Assembly (NCBI GenBank): GCA_002163005.1 | Contig: MAAF01000064.1 | Location: 1 to 64,000 of the forward strand | DNA: 64,000 nucleotides | Source: Colwellia psychrerythraea | GTDB lineage: Bacteria; Pseudomonadota; Gammaproteobacteria; Enterobacterales; Alteromonadaceae | Reading direction: 5' to 3' | In this document: in pieces, positions 8,625 through 19,133 of the stretch | Numbering within the stretch: position 1 is the first letter of the stretch | Layout: each line of letters starts with the position of its first letter | The notes under the pieces: generated by a model | Told to the model about the DNA's origin: nothing | What the model saw: the letters and a program-made list of their open reading frames with translations, nothing else | The model's database searches: none | Position numbers and translations under genes: made by a program

Positions 8625-9608
8625 TTGGTTACTCCACTAAATATCATTTTTGCAGGTACTCCTGAATTCGCTGCCCAACATTTAGCAGCGTTAATTAATT
8701 CTGAACATAATGTTGTCGCAGTCTATTGTCCACCAGATAAACCGGCTGGTCGAGGTAAAAGACTGACGGCTTGTGCAACCAAAATACTCGCATTAGACCA
8801 CAATATTAATGTTGAGCAGCCAATTAACTTTAAAAATGAAGAAGACCAACAACAATTAGCGAAATATGATGCTGATATCATGGTTGTTGTTGCTTATGGT
8901 CTGTTATTACCTGAAGTCATTTTAAACTCGCCACGCTTAGGTTGTATAAATGTACACGGTTCCATTCTCCCTAAATGGCGTGGCGCAGCACCCATTCAAC
9001 GCTCACTAGAAGCTGGAAACAAGAAGACGGGTGTCACCATAATGCAAATGGATAAAGGCTTAGATACCGGAGATATGATTTTAACCGCTGAGTGCGAAAT
9101 AGAAAATACAGACACAAGTGCCAGCCTTTATGAAAAACTTGCCAACTTAGGGCCAACCGCATTAGTTAGTACATTAACTATTATGGCTGAACCTGATTAT
9201 CAAGCCAGTAATCATAATACCGCTCAAGATAATGAACTAGCCACTTACGCTAAGAAACTCGATAAAGCTGAGGCTGAGCTTAATTGGCAGCTCAGTGCCG
9301 ATGAACTGCATCGAAAAATCCGTGCTTATATCCCTTGGCCAGTATCTCAATTCACCTTTACAGAATCTGAAGGTAAACAGCATAGATTACGAGTATGGCA
9401 AGCATCTGTTCAAGAATATCAAGGAAGTGCTGATCCAGGCACGATAATAAAGACAGACAAAGAAGGCATAGAAGTAGCAACAACCAATGGTTCATTACGC
9501 CTCGAAGTTATTCAACTCCCAGGAAAAAAAGCATTGGCCGTGAAAGACATCCTTAATGGCCGCAGCGATTGGTTCGTTGTTGGCAGCCCAATAAACAAGC
9601 TTGGTTAA
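8625..9608 (+). CDS. fmt: Methionyl-tRNA formyltransferase
   Basis: Formylates initiator Met-tRNA using 10-formyltetrahydrofolate. The N-terminal domain has IIFAGTPEFAA, the loop VVVAYGLLLP and the catalytic region INVHGSILPKWRGAAPIQ (Asn, His); a C-terminal OB-like tRNA-binding domain follows. The start is a TTG at 8625, supported by AGGA six bases upstream and by family alignment (MVTPLNIIFAGTPEF); there is no suitable ATG. The 327 residues are normal. It lies 32 bp after def, its functional partner. Confidence 0.97.
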   Translation: MVTPLNIIFAGTPEFAAQHLAALINSEHNVVAVYCPPDKPAGRGKRLTACATKILALDHNINVEQPINFKNEEDQQQLAKYDADIMVVVAYGLLLPEVILNSPRLGCINVHGSILPKWRGAAPIQRSLEAGNKKTGVTIMQMDKGLDTGDMILTAECEIENTDTSASLYEKLANLGPTALVSTLTIMAEPDYQASNHNTAQDNELATYAKKLDKAEAELNWQLSADELHRKIRAYIPWPVSQFTFTESEGKQHRLRVWQASVQEYQGSADPGTIIKTDKEGIEVATTNGSLRLEVIQLPGKKALAVKDILNGRSDWFVVGSPINKLG

Positions 9609-9616
9609 GAGAAACA

Positions 9617-10939
9617 ATGACAATTAATATTAGAGCTCTTGCAGCAAAATGCTGTTACGCCGTTATAGATCAAGGGCGAAGCTTAAGTGATGAATTACCT
9701 AAACAACAAGATAAATTGATAGGTAAAGATAAAGGTTTACTACAAGAAATTTGCTACGGTGTACTCCGTTATCTACCTGAATTAGAAAACGATGTTCGTC
9801 ATTTGGTGCAAAAACCGCTAAAAGGAAAGCAGCGCGTCTTTCACTTTTTATTACTAGTGGGGGTTTATCAAATAAGGTATATGCGTATCCCCGACCACGC
9901 AGCGGTTAGTGAAACAGTATCAGCAACAAGTATGTTAAAAAATCGCCATATGAAGGCACTCGTTAATGCCGTGCTTAGAGGGTTTCTTCGTGCGTTAGAG
10001 GCCGAAAGTAAACAAGATAATAAAACAGATAAAAGCTTACCTGATCCAATAAAATACAACCATCCAAGTTGGTTTATTAAAAAAGTACAACAGGGCTATC
10101 CTGAACAATGGCAGGATATACTCGAGGCGAATCAAAAAAAACCTCCTATGTGGTTACGCACCAATCAACAACATCACACTAGTGAACAATACCAAGCGCT
10201 ACTCGTTGAGGCAGAAATTGAAATTGCTCACGTTGAACCAAATTCTCAAGCAATTGCACTTACTAAACCACTCGATGTTGCAAAATTACCTGGCTTTGAT
10301 GATGGTTGGGTTTCTGTACAAGATGGCGCGGCACAGCAAGCAGCACGTTTGTTAGATTGCCAACCCAATGATGTTGTACTGGATTGCTGCGCAGCACCTG
10401 GTGGTAAAACTTGCCATATTATTGAGCAAACGCCTGATATTTCCTCAATGACAGCAATCGATATTGAAGAAGGCCGTTTAACTCGAGTTCATGAAAATTT
10501 AGATCGCTTAAATCTAAGCGCTGAAGTGATTACTGCAGATGCAGCGACTAACGATTGGTGGTCTGGTGAACAATTTGACCGCATACTACTTGATGCGCCC
10601 TGCTCTGGAACTGGCGTTATTCGCCGACACCCTGATATAAAATGGTTACGTAAAGCTGATGATATTGATAAGTTAGTGGTACTGCAGCAGCAGATTCTTG
10701 ACAACATCTGGTCATTACTCAAACCAGGCGGTACCTTGCTTTATGCAACCTGTAGTATTTTACCTGAAGAAAACTGTCAACAGATATCTCGCTTTATTGA
10801 AGAAAACCAGGACGTACAATTAATTGCCATTACCGGAAATAACCTTGATACTGATGAAAACGTGATCGGTTGGCAATTACTACCTGATACTGAAAACATG
10901 GACGGCTTTTATTACGCCAAATTGTTAAAACTCAAATAA
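9617..10939 (+). CDS. rsmB: 16S rRNA (cytosine967-C5)-methyltransferase
   Basis: Methylates C967 of 16S rRNA with S-adenosylmethionine. An N-terminal NusB-like domain is followed by the Rossmann methyltransferase: CCAAPGGKT (SAM binding), DAPCSGTGVIRRHPDIKW (motif IV with its cysteine) and LLYATCSILPEEN (catalytic cysteine). The frame opens earlier, but the ATG at 9617 gives the family start MTINIRALAAK and avoids a 40-base overlap with fmt, leaving 440 residues. It sits between fmt and trkA as in E. coli. Confidence 0.96.
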   Translation: MTINIRALAAKCCYAVIDQGRSLSDELPKQQDKLIGKDKGLLQEICYGVLRYLPELENDVRHLVQKPLKGKQRVFHFLLLVGVYQIRYMRIPDHAAVSETVSATSMLKNRHMKALVNAVLRGFLRALEAESKQDNKTDKSLPDPIKYNHPSWFIKKVQQGYPEQWQDILEANQKKPPMWLRTNQQHHTSEQYQALLVEAEIEIAHVEPNSQAIALTKPLDVAKLPGFDDGWVSVQDGAAQQAARLLDCQPNDVVLDCCAAPGGKTCHIIEQTPDISSMTAIDIEEGRLTRVHENLDRLNLSAEVITADAATNDWWSGEQFDRILLDAPCSGTGVIRRHPDIKWLRKADDIDKLVVLQQQILDNIWSLLKPGGTLLYATCSILPEENCQQISRFIEENQDVQLIAITGNNLDTDENVIGWQLLPDTENMDGFYYAKLLKLK

Positions 10940-10970
10940 TACTTTAATTAAACAAGCAGAAAAGTAGCAC

Positions 10971-12347
10971 ATGAAAATAATCATAGTGGGTGCAGGACAA
11001 GTTGGCGGTACGTTAGCGGAAAACCTTGTTGGTGAAAACAACGACATTTCAATAGTAGACGTAGATGGAGAAAAGCTACGTGAACTGCAAGATAAAATGG
11101 ATTTACAAGTCGTTACTGGCCAAGGCGCTCATCCTGATGTGTTGAAAAGTGCAGGGGCTGAGGATGCTGACATGGTTATTGCAGTTACCAGTGATGACGC
11201 CACCAATATGATCACATGCCAAATATGTTCTTCATTATTTAACACGCCGAAAAAAATTGCCCGTATTCGCTCGAATCAAATATTAAAATATTCTAAGCAA
11301 CTTTTTCATAAAAAGCACATTCCTGTTGATCATATTATTGCCCCCGAAGAATTAGTAACGCGAGATATTGCTCGCCTAATTGATTACCCTGGCGCATTGC
11401 AAGTATTAGAGTTTGCGAATGGAAAAGTTAGCCTTGTAGCGGTAAAAGCTTATTATGGTGGTTTACTTGTTGGCCATGCGCTTTCAACCTTAAGAGATCA
11501 TATTCCTAATGTCGATACGCGTGTAGCTGCCATATACCGAAACGGTAAACCAATACGTCCTCTTGGTACCACAGTAATTGAAGCTGACGATGAAGTGTTT
11601 TTTATCGCTGCCAGTATACATATTCGAGCGGTGATGAATGAGTTACAAAAGCTCGAATCAGCTTATAAACGTATAATGATTGCCGGTGGCGGTAATATTG
11701 GCGCTGGCTTGGCCCAAATTTTAGAAAAAAATCATCAAGTAAAGCTTATTGAACGTTCACAAAAACGGGCCGAACAATTAACCTCTGAGCTAAATGATAC
11801 TTTAGTTTTTCATGGTGACTCTTCTGATCAAGAATTACTTATGGAAGAAAATATTGATCAATTTGATATTTTTATCGCAGTTACCAATGATGATGAAGCT
11901 AATATCATGTCTTCACTGCTCGCGAAAAAGCTTGGTGTTCGTAAAACTATGGTACTTATCCAACGAGATGCCTATATTGATTTAGTCCATGGCAGCACTA
12001 TTGATATTGCCATATCGCCACAGCAAGCCACTATATCGGCATTATTAACTCATGTCAGACGTGGTGCTATCGATAATGTTTATAGCTTACGCGGCGGAGC
12101 AGCCGAAGCCATAGAAATTGTTGCAAAAGGTGATGAGAAGTCTTCTAAAGTCGTTGGCCGTGCAATCAAAAATATTAAACTCCCTCCTGGTGCAACTATT
12201 GGTGCTATTGTCCGTGGTCATGAAGTATTGATTGCTCACTCAAATACCTTAATTAACGAAGAAGATCATGTGATTTTATTTTTAGTTAATAAACGCTACA
12301 TTAGTGATATAGAAAAACTATTCCAAGTGAGCGCTATTTACTTCTAA
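10971..12347 (+). CDS. trkA: Trk potassium uptake regulator TrkA
   Basis: Peripheral NAD(H)-binding subunit that gates the TrkH potassium channel. The 458 residues form two RCK repeats, each with a Rossmann fold and a TrkA-C part: [16 protein letters not shown] at the N terminus and [16 protein letters not shown] near residue 235. It closes the def-fmt-rsmB-trkA run. Its membrane partner trkH is on the opposite strand about 3.2 kb downstream in a separate operon, the two being split by one large gene. Confidence 0.97.
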   Translation: MKIIIVGAGQVGGTLAENLVGENNDISIVDVDGEKLRELQDKMDLQVVTGQGAHPDVLKSAGAEDADMVIAVTSDDATNMITCQICSSLFNTPKKIARIRSNQILKYSKQLFHKKHIPVDHIIAPEELVTRDIARLIDYPGALQVLEFANGKVSLVAVKAYYGGLLVGHALSTLRDHIPNVDTRVAAIYRNGKPIRPLGTTVIEADDEVFFIAASIHIRAVMNELQKLESAYKRIMIAGGGNIGAGLAQILEKNHQVKLIERSQKRAEQLTSELNDTLVFHGDSSDQELLMEENIDQFDIFIAVTNDDEANIMSSLLAKKLGVRKTMVLIQRDAYIDLVHGSTIDIAISPQQATISALLTHVRRGAIDNVYSLRGGAAEAIEIVAKGDEKSSKVVGRAIKNIKLPPGATIGAIVRGHEVLIAHSNTLINEEDHVILFLVNKRYISDIEKLFQVSAIYF

Positions 12348-12497
12348 CCTATCTCTACTTACTTCCTTTGACATAAATATTTACAGCTAATTACTTATCG
12401 TGCAATAAATTAGCTGTAATAATCCCTCTTGTTACATATTATTATCATTTTCATTCGTTAGAAATATTGATTTAAGCCCACAATTACAAGGATTTTT

Positions 12498-15437
12498 ATG
12501 AAAGTGTCTAAGGTACTCACGGCTGTCACGCTAGCGATAAGTAGCATAGCTTTTAATAGTCAAGCAGAACTCGTTGATAGTGCACAAAATTGGCAAACTT
12601 TTGAAACTGAAAATTTTCGTGTCCATTTCACTCCCAAATACCGCCAGTGGGCTTTATCAAGTGCCAGGGAAATGGAGGTTGTTCGCCAACTCATTAATCA
12701 GCAACAAGGTCGTGTTTTAACAGAAAAAGTAGATGCTTATATCGTTGACCCTTACAATGCTGCCAATGGTTTTGCTTTCCCACTAAGTCACCGACCGTAT
12801 ATGGTCTTTTTTGCCACGCCCCCACAATCAGATAGTATTATTGCTAATTCATCTAGCTGGCAACAGTTATTGGTACTACACGAATATGTTCATCTAGTAC
12901 ATTTAGCCCAGAAGAGCCGAAGTACGTGGCGTGACAGCTTAGCCAATTGGTATGATTTCTATGATGCTTCACAAATTAACGGTGAGCGTTGGGTAAGTGA
13001 AGGTTATGCCACTTTGCTCGAATCTAAGCTAACCGGTCGCGGTCGATTATTTAACAATCAGGTAGAAGCAATCATCCAGCAATTTGCTCGACAAGGTGCT
13101 TTACCCAGTTATAAACAACTCAATTCAGGCGATGATAGTTTCATGTCAGGTTCGATGGCTTATCTCGTTGGTGTCCGCTATTTAAAATGGTTAGAAGAGA
13201 ACTACGGTCAAGACACCCTCGACGCTGTTTGGACTCGTTGGTCGGCAGTTGAACAGCGTGACTTTGAAAGTGCTTTTAAAGGTATTTTTCCCGATACAGC
13301 GAAAAACCTTTATCAACGCTTTGTTGCTGAATATACCTATAAAGCAATGCAAAATGAAGCTCAGTTAACTGCGCAAAGTAATGAGGATAATCGTTCAAAA
13401 TTATGGTTAGATTTATCTGGCTATACTAGTGATCCGAGTTTAAGTCCGCAAGGTGATTACCTCGCTATTGTAGAAACCCAAAGAACTGAAGAAGGTAATA
13501 CCACTGAGTTAAATATCTATAAAACTAGTAAAAATACCAAACTGCTTGAAGAATTTAGTGAAAAGACTAAAGAACTATTGGCTGACGATCCGCAAGATAT
13601 TGCTGATAAAGCGCCCAGTGTTTTTAAACGCGAAGTCGCTTATACCTTAAATCAAAGAAATAACCGCGGGATAAAAAACCCACGCTGGCTTGATAAAGAT
13701 ACGATTATCTATGGTGCCCGTAGCTTAGCGAAAAAGAATAATTACCACCAAGATCTCTTTTCTTGGCACTTACCTACCAATACGGCAAAACAACTAACAA
13801 CCAGTGCAAATATTCGTCGTTTTGATATTAGTAATGATGGTCAATATATTATTGCTGAACGCAGCCGTGTTGGTTACTCACAATTAGTGAAAGTTAGTCT
13901 AGTCCCTGCGACTTTAGGTGAAATAACCGCTGAACTGACGCCAAAAAGCCTTGAGCAAGTTTACGATTTTCCACGACTTCGCCCTACACTTGATGGCTCA
14001 CCCTCAGGTAGTTTTGCTTATGTGAGTTCAAGTTTAAATAATAAATGGCAATTAAAAGTTCGCCAGCTTGATGGTGAACAAGAGCAAATAATACCTTTGC
14101 CTGAAAACTATCAATTTCTATCTTTCCCTGAATGGTCTAAAGATGGTCGATCGCTGTATTTTGTTGCCGGTTTAGATAGTGCAACGCGTTTATACAAGTA
14201 TGATTTCTCAAATAAAGTATTATCGGCAGTTACCTCCGGAGAACAAGTCATTACTTGGCCTATGGTTAAAGGAGAAAATGAACTGCTCCATATGGCTATT
14301 AACACTCAGGGACCTGATGTTTATCAGCTTGACTTGAGCAAAGCCAATAACCAACTAATTACAAACACCACCACAAGCTCGGCAATGACAGTTAACTTAG
14401 CCGACAGTTTAAAACTTTCTGAGGCGACTATCGCTGTTGATGAAAGTATTGGCGAACAATCAGCCTATGGCATTGGTCCTCAACAAGGCACAATAACGAT
14501 TGCTGAAAGTATTTATTCAGCCAGTAGCAGTATGCTTGAAGTCGGTTACAAGTCAGGTGATGTACTTTCTCGTTTTGATTGGCAAATCAATGCTAGCCAA
14601 GATATTTTTAGCAACATTATCTCCGGTGCCTCTGGGGTAGTTCGCTGGCAAGGATGGCCAGTAAAATTACTTGCACACGGTTATGTCTTCAATTTTAAAA
14701 CAGCTCAACAAGATAGTGATGCCTTAAACCTAGGTAAAACAAGTGAAAAAGGGCTATTACTTGAAGCTCGCTATCCATATAGCATAGAAACATTGGCTGT
14801 TGATGTATTTGCACAAGTGCAAGCATCACAATATGAGAACAGCCAGCACGTTGATTTTTCTAGCCTATCTTTCTCTCTCGGCATTGAACAAAGCTGGTCA
14901 CACGACCAACAAAGCTGGGGCATATCACAAGCAATAAATGCCCAATTAATTTCAGCTCAAGATGACCAAGCAGAGATCAATAGCAATGATGGTAGTTATA
15001 GCGGTAGTAATGGTCGAGTTAACTTAAATGCTCATATACATGGCTTTGGCCTAGGGTTTAACTACCTATGGGCACAACGTTCAGAAGATGCTGGCGATAT
15101 CCTCAGTTTAGGTGGCTACTCTTCAACATTAATCCAAGAAAAAGCGCATATCAATAAACAGTTAGCACCTGAATTAGCCTTTTATCGTCAAATGGGTAAT
15201 GACTATCAAGCTTATCAAGCATATATGCCATTAGGCTTTGTGGAAGTATTTTATACTCGCCATGAAATGACTGAGCGAGATATTATCGATAGTTACGGTA
15301 TTAAAGGGTCACTCAACAATGACTTTGGCTTTACTGGAATAACTAACGTAGCGATTAATTATGGAATTGCACAAGTAAATCCAGAAAATGAGAGTTCTGA
15401 TACACAGGGCTGGGTAGCACTTAGTTATAAATGGTAG
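12498..15437 (+). CDS. Secreted zinc metalloprotease/propeller/barrel-like protein
   Basis: A 979-residue envelope protein of no family I can name. A signal peptide (about 1-23) leads to a domain with HEYVH (His128, Glu129, His132) and a downstream WVSEGYA whose Glu168 could be the third zinc ligand: the pattern of a gluzincin (peptidase MA clan). From about residue 300 there are TolB/WD40-like propeller repeats (SPQGDYLAIVE, SKDGRSLYFVAG). The last 330 residues look like beta strands and the chain ends YKW, as in outer membrane barrels. It stands alone between trkA and trkH. Protease activity and location are inferred. Confidence 0.75.
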   Translation: MKVSKVLTAVTLAISSIAFNSQAELVDSAQNWQTFETENFRVHFTPKYRQWALSSAREMEVVRQLINQQQGRVLTEKVDAYIVDPYNAANGFAFPLSHRPYMVFFATPPQSDSIIANSSSWQQLLVLHEYVHLVHLAQKSRSTWRDSLANWYDFYDASQINGERWVSEGYATLLESKLTGRGRLFNNQVEAIIQQFARQGALPSYKQLNSGDDSFMSGSMAYLVGVRYLKWLEENYGQDTLDAVWTRWSAVEQRDFESAFKGIFPDTAKNLYQRFVAEYTYKAMQNEAQLTAQSNEDNRSKLWLDLSGYTSDPSLSPQGDYLAIVETQRTEEGNTTELNIYKTSKNTKLLEEFSEKTKELLADDPQDIADKAPSVFKREVAYTLNQRNNRGIKNPRWLDKDTIIYGARSLAKKNNYHQDLFSWHLPTNTAKQLTTSANIRRFDISNDGQYIIAERSRVGYSQLVKVSLVPATLGEITAELTPKSLEQVYDFPRLRPTLDGSPSGSFAYVSSSLNNKWQLKVRQLDGEQEQIIPLPENYQFLSFPEWSKDGRSLYFVAGLDSATRLYKYDFSNKVLSAVTSGEQVITWPMVKGENELLHMAINTQGPDVYQLDLSKANNQLITNTTTSSAMTVNLADSLKLSEATIAVDESIGEQSAYGIGPQQGTITIAESIYSASSSMLEVGYKSGDVLSRFDWQINASQDIFSNIISGASGVVRWQGWPVKLLAHGYVFNFKTAQQDSDALNLGKTSEKGLLLEARYPYSIETLAVDVFAQVQASQYENSQHVDFSSLSFSLGIEQSWSHDQQSWGISQAINAQLISAQDDQAEINSNDGSYSGSNGRVNLNAHIHGFGLGFNYLWAQRSEDAGDILSLGGYSSTLIQEKAHINKQLAPELAFYRQMGNDYQAYQAYMPLGFVEVFYTRHEMTERDIIDSYGIKGSLNNDFGFTGITNVAINYGIAQVNPENESSDTQGWVALSYKW

Positions 15438-15463
15438 TTAACTCTTTGTAAATGATGTGATTT

Positions 15464-15503
15464 AAATAGGTTATGTAAACACCTCCGTATACATAACCTA
15501 TTT
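15464..15503. terminator. Bidirectional terminator between convergent genes
   Basis: Perfect 14-bp inverted repeat AAATAGGTTATGTA / TACATAACCTATTT with a 12-nt loop, between the convergent metalloprotease-like gene and trkH. The AAAT/ATTT ends give short T-runs in both directions. Confidence 0.8.
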
Positions 15504-15505
15504 AC

Positions 15506-16957
15506 TTATGAACGCCAGAAGGCAGGCGTAAATAAAACTAGCAAGGTAAATATCTCTAATCGACCAAACAACATGGCCATGATTAAGACCCACTTACTCA
15601 TATCATTAATTGAGGAAAAGTTAGCGGCAACCTCCCCTAACCCTGGACCAAGATTATTGATACAAGCCGCAACAGCGGTAAACGCCGTAATGTCATCCAT
15701 GCCTGCTGCCAGTAGCAATAACATACAAATGACAAATACCGCCGCATAAGCAGAAAAGAATCCCCACACAGCCTCAACAACACGATCAGGCAACACTTTT
15801 CGGCCTAATTTAATGCTAAAAATAGCTTTGGGATGTACAAGTTTGTTTAATTCACGCAGACCTTGTAAATAAAGTAATACTACCCGTACTACTTTCATAC
15901 CGCCGCCTGTACTACCTGCACAACCACCAATGAAACTCGAAAAAATAAGTAGCATAGGCAATAACGTTGGCCAGTCAGCAAAGGAAGTAGTGGTAAACCC
16001 CGCTGTAGTACTGATGGAGACAGATTGGAATAATGCTTGATCGAGTGCTTGGTCAGCATCTTGATAAGTGCCTGTGCTCATTAACAGGGTAAAACAAATA
16101 AAGACCAGCACAATTTGGATGCCAATAAAAACTTTGAACTCGGGATCAAAGAAGTAGTTTTTCAGTGATTTATTTTGTACTGCTGCATAATGCAATGCAA
16201 AGTTCACCCCTGCAATCAATAAAAATGTGACACAAACTAAGTTAATCGCTGGACTGTTAAAATAGCCCATACTGGCATCGTGGGTAGAAAAACCGCCAAT
16301 AGCAATGGTTGAAAAGGCATGGCAAATAGCATCAAAACCTGACATTCCGGCAGCCCAATAAGCTAACGCACACGCGATAGTTAGCCCTAAATAAATGTAC
16401 CACAAATGTTTTGCGGTATCGGCAATACGGGGCGTCATTTTTGAGTCTTTTACTGGGCCAGGTGTTTCAGCGCGGTATAACTGCATACCACCAATACCAA
16501 GCATAGGTAATACGGCAACAGCTAACACAATAATACCCATACCACCTAACCACTGTAATTGCTGGCGGTACCATAATACCGCATGTGGTAAATCATCAAT
16601 GTGATTTAAAATGGTAGCCCCTGTCGTGGTTAACCCTGAAAAGGATTCAAAGAAAGCATCCGCGGTAGATAAATTGGGTTGCTCTAATAACATCAGGGGA
16701 ATAGCAGAAAAGCTGGCTAAAACTAACCAAAAGAGCACAACAATTAAAAAACCCTCTCTGGCTTTAAGATCAGTTTTTTCAAAACGGTTGGGATACCAGG
16801 CTAAAAATCCTGTGAAGATACACCATAAAAAAGCCAGAATAAAAGGTAAACCACCACCGTCGCGGTAGACCAATGATATTAATGCAGGAGGCAGCATGGT
16901 CACACTAAGTAACCCAACCAATAAGCCTAGAATTCGGATAATATTTTTATATTGCAC
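15506..16957 (-). CDS. trkH: Trk system potassium transporter TrkH
   Basis: Membrane potassium channel subunit of the SKT superfamily, 483 residues. The hydrophobic chain carries the four half-repeats with filter glycines: GLTTTGATIL, STIAIGGFSTHD, STTAGFTTTS and the last near NNLGPGLG; GGCAGSTGGGMKVVR is the loop typical of TrkH/TrkG. TrkA binds its cytoplasmic face. It is the last gene of a pepQ-yigZ-trkH run, the same order as in E. coli, about 20 bp after yigZ. Confidence 0.97.
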   Translation of the reverse strand: MQYKNIIRILGLLVGLLSVTMLPPALISLVYRDGGGLPFILAFLWCIFTGFLAWYPNRFEKTDLKAREGFLIVVLFWLVLASFSAIPLMLLEQPNLSTADAFFESFSGLTTTGATILNHIDDLPHAVLWYRQQLQWLGGMGIIVLAVAVLPMLGIGGMQLYRAETPGPVKDSKMTPRIADTAKHLWYIYLGLTIACALAYWAAGMSGFDAICHAFSTIAIGGFSTHDASMGYFNSPAINLVCVTFLLIAGVNFALHYAAVQNKSLKNYFFDPEFKVFIGIQIVLVFICFTLLMSTGTYQDADQALDQALFQSVSISTTAGFTTTSFADWPTLLPMLLIFSSFIGGCAGSTGGGMKVVRVVLLYLQGLRELNKLVHPKAIFSIKLGRKVLPDRVVEAVWGFFSAYAAVFVICMLLLLAAGMDDITAFTAVAACINNLGPGLGEVAANFSSINDMSKWVLIMAMLFGRLEIFTLLVLFTPAFWRS

Positions 16958-16978
16958 GTTTTATTTTTCTTATTCGAT

Positions 16979-17608
16979 TTATTGTTCGGTTTCTTGTTCG
17001 ATAGCGGTTAACTGTAATTGTCCTGATGACAATGTGTGTAACTTATTCTGCATTAAATCCAACTTTTCTATTGGAATAGCGAGTCGAAAAATGACTGTTT
17101 GTTGATAGTCTTGAGTGACAACTTGACCTTCAATTTGCTTAAGCAAATGCAAAACATCATCTACTTGGCTATATTGACATGCTAAGGTTTTGTGCACCAT
17201 AGCTATTTTAATTTTTGACTGTAAAAATGCTAATGCTTGGCGAACACTGCCACCATATGCTCTTTGTAAACCGCCAGTGCCTAATTTAGTACCACCAAAG
17301 TATCGAACCACAATGGCACAAACATGGCCTATACCACCACCTTGTAATGCCAATAACATAGGTTTTCCCGCAGTACCTGTTGGCTCTCCATCATCTGAAA
17401 AGCCATAACCTTGGCTATCATCGGCTGCTTTCGTTAAAAAAGCATGACAATGATGACTCGCTTGCGGGTGAAGTTGCTGTAGCTCTTTTAACATAGCTTT
17501 AGCTTGTGCTATATCGTCACAAGGCCGTAAATAGCAGATGAAACGACTGCGATTAACAATGCTTTCATCTTCAACATCATTAATCGCAATAGGGTAGGAT
17601 TTATTCAC
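16979..17608 (-). CDS. yigZ: YigZ/IMPACT family protein
   Basis: A 209-residue protein of the YigZ/UPF0029 family. The N-terminal IMPACT domain shows SRFICYL, HHCHAF, SDDGEPTGTAGKP and VVRYFGGTKLGTGGL; a small ferredoxin-like C-terminal domain follows. Bacterial members are probably RNA or nucleotide binding, but no reaction is established. It lies between pepQ and trkH as in E. coli, with short gaps suggesting one transcript. Confidence 0.95.
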   Translation of the reverse strand: MNKSYPIAINDVEDESIVNRSRFICYLRPCDDIAQAKAMLKELQQLHPQASHHCHAFLTKAADDSQGYGFSDDGEPTGTAGKPMLLALQGGGIGHVCAIVVRYFGGTKLGTGGLQRAYGGSVRQALAFLQSKIKIAMVHKTLACQYSQVDDVLHLLKQIEGQVVTQDYQQTVIFRLAIPIEKLDLMQNKLHTLSSGQLQLTAIEQETEQ

Positions 17609-17634
17609 AACAAATTTTACTTCTCTAAACCAAA

Positions 17635-18966
17635 CTAACTTAAGCCTAAATCTCGGGTCATATTTTCATTGTGTGATTGATGTACAATAATATTATCTTC
17701 AATACGAATACCACCAAAGCAGCGCATTTCATCGACATTTTGCCAATTCACTTGATCCGAATTAGCTGACGTTTTTAAGTCAGCAAGTAATGAATCAATA
17801 AAATACAAGCCGGGTTCAATGGTAAATACTTGGTTTGCTTCGATCACACGTGAAGTACGTAAAAATGGGTGTTCTGCCGGTGTATTTACATGGGTTCCAC
17901 GTTCATCAGCCATAAAACCACCAACATCATGTACCTGTAACCCTAAATGATGACCTAAACCATGTGGGAAGAACGTAGAAATAATACCTGACTCTACTGC
18001 AATATCAGCATCAACATTGATGAAGTTAAAATCACGCAACACTTGGCCTATAGCTCTGTGCGTCTCAATATGCAGTTCGACATAACTAACACCTGGTTTC
18101 AATCCTGCGACAGCATTAAGCATCAATTGATCCATACGGGCAATCAATTCGGAAAACTTATCATTTTTATATGAATAGGTACGGGTAATATCTGCAGAAT
18201 AACCATTAAAGTTAGCTCCGGCATCAATAAGAAATGATTGATGTGCTTGCGGCGTCACTTTATCTAAAGACATATAGTGTAAAATTGAACAATTTTTATT
18301 TAGAGCAATGATATTACCGTATGGCGTGTCGTTAGTATCATAACCAATAGACTTAAGGTATGCCTGTTGAATATCATACTCACTATCACCTTGTAAAAAA
18401 GCATTGCGAGCTGCCTGATGTGCCTTTACTGCCAAGACATTCGATTGACGAAGACACTCGTGCTCATATTTACTTTTATAACCACGATGATAATGGATGT
18501 AATTAAGCAATGGTTCCGGATTAATCGCGTCAAAGCCTAATGCCGTAGCTACTTCTATATGGCTACCGATATAAGCAAAGCCCTTTTTATCATATGGTAA
18601 TAACTCATCAACTTCGCTCGCATTAGTTAATATTTTAATGTTAAAAAACTCCCCCCAATAATCTTCTACTAATGGCGTTATTTTATGCCAAAAATCAACC
18701 GGTTGGTAATAGATTAACGTTGGTTTATCTTCACCATTAACTACCAACCAAGAGTTTGGAATATCAATTAATGGTAGCCAATATTTAAAGTGAGGATTTA
18801 CTCTAAATGGATAACAGTTATCATCAAGAAAAGCCTTAATTTCTTGTCCAGAATGGATAACTAAACCTTCTAGGTTTTCACGTAAAAGTACGGCTTTAGT
18901 CATCTGTTGCAATTGGGCAATATGAGCTGGGTATTGGGTAGCCAACTTAGCATTAAGTGTTGTCAT
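17635..18966 (-). CDS. pepQ: Xaa-Pro dipeptidase
   Basis: Cleaves dipeptides with C-terminal proline; a dinuclear manganese enzyme of the M24 pita-bread fold. At 443 residues it matches E. coli PepQ. The five metal ligands are visible: LIDAGANFNGYSADITRTY (two Asp), PHGLGHHLGLQVHD (His), FTIEPGLYF (Glu) and GIRIEDNI (Glu). It is first of the pepQ-yigZ-trkH run on the minus strand. Enzymes of this group also hydrolyse some organophosphates. Confidence 0.96.
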   Translation of the reverse strand: MTTLNAKLATQYPAHIAQLQQMTKAVLLRENLEGLVIHSGQEIKAFLDDNCYPFRVNPHFKYWLPLIDIPNSWLVVNGEDKPTLIYYQPVDFWHKITPLVEDYWGEFFNIKILTNASEVDELLPYDKKGFAYIGSHIEVATALGFDAINPEPLLNYIHYHRGYKSKYEHECLRQSNVLAVKAHQAARNAFLQGDSEYDIQQAYLKSIGYDTNDTPYGNIIALNKNCSILHYMSLDKVTPQAHQSFLIDAGANFNGYSADITRTYSYKNDKFSELIARMDQLMLNAVAGLKPGVSYVELHIETHRAIGQVLRDFNFINVDADIAVESGIISTFFPHGLGHHLGLQVHDVGGFMADERGTHVNTPAEHPFLRTSRVIEANQVFTIEPGLYFIDSLLADLKTSANSDQVNWQNVDEMRCFGGIRIEDNIIVHQSHNENMTRDLGLS

Positions 18967-19133
18967 GTATTCTGTCTCCGAAAAACGGCCATCAAAAAAT
19001 TTAACTCATGATAGCATATCCCTCAAAAGCCACGCTATTGACAAGAGAAAGCTCTATATTAAATGTGCTAAATTTGTGCATATAACTTTGCAAATATCGG
19101 CATAGATACCTTTCAGCGTTCAACTTTTTTTGA

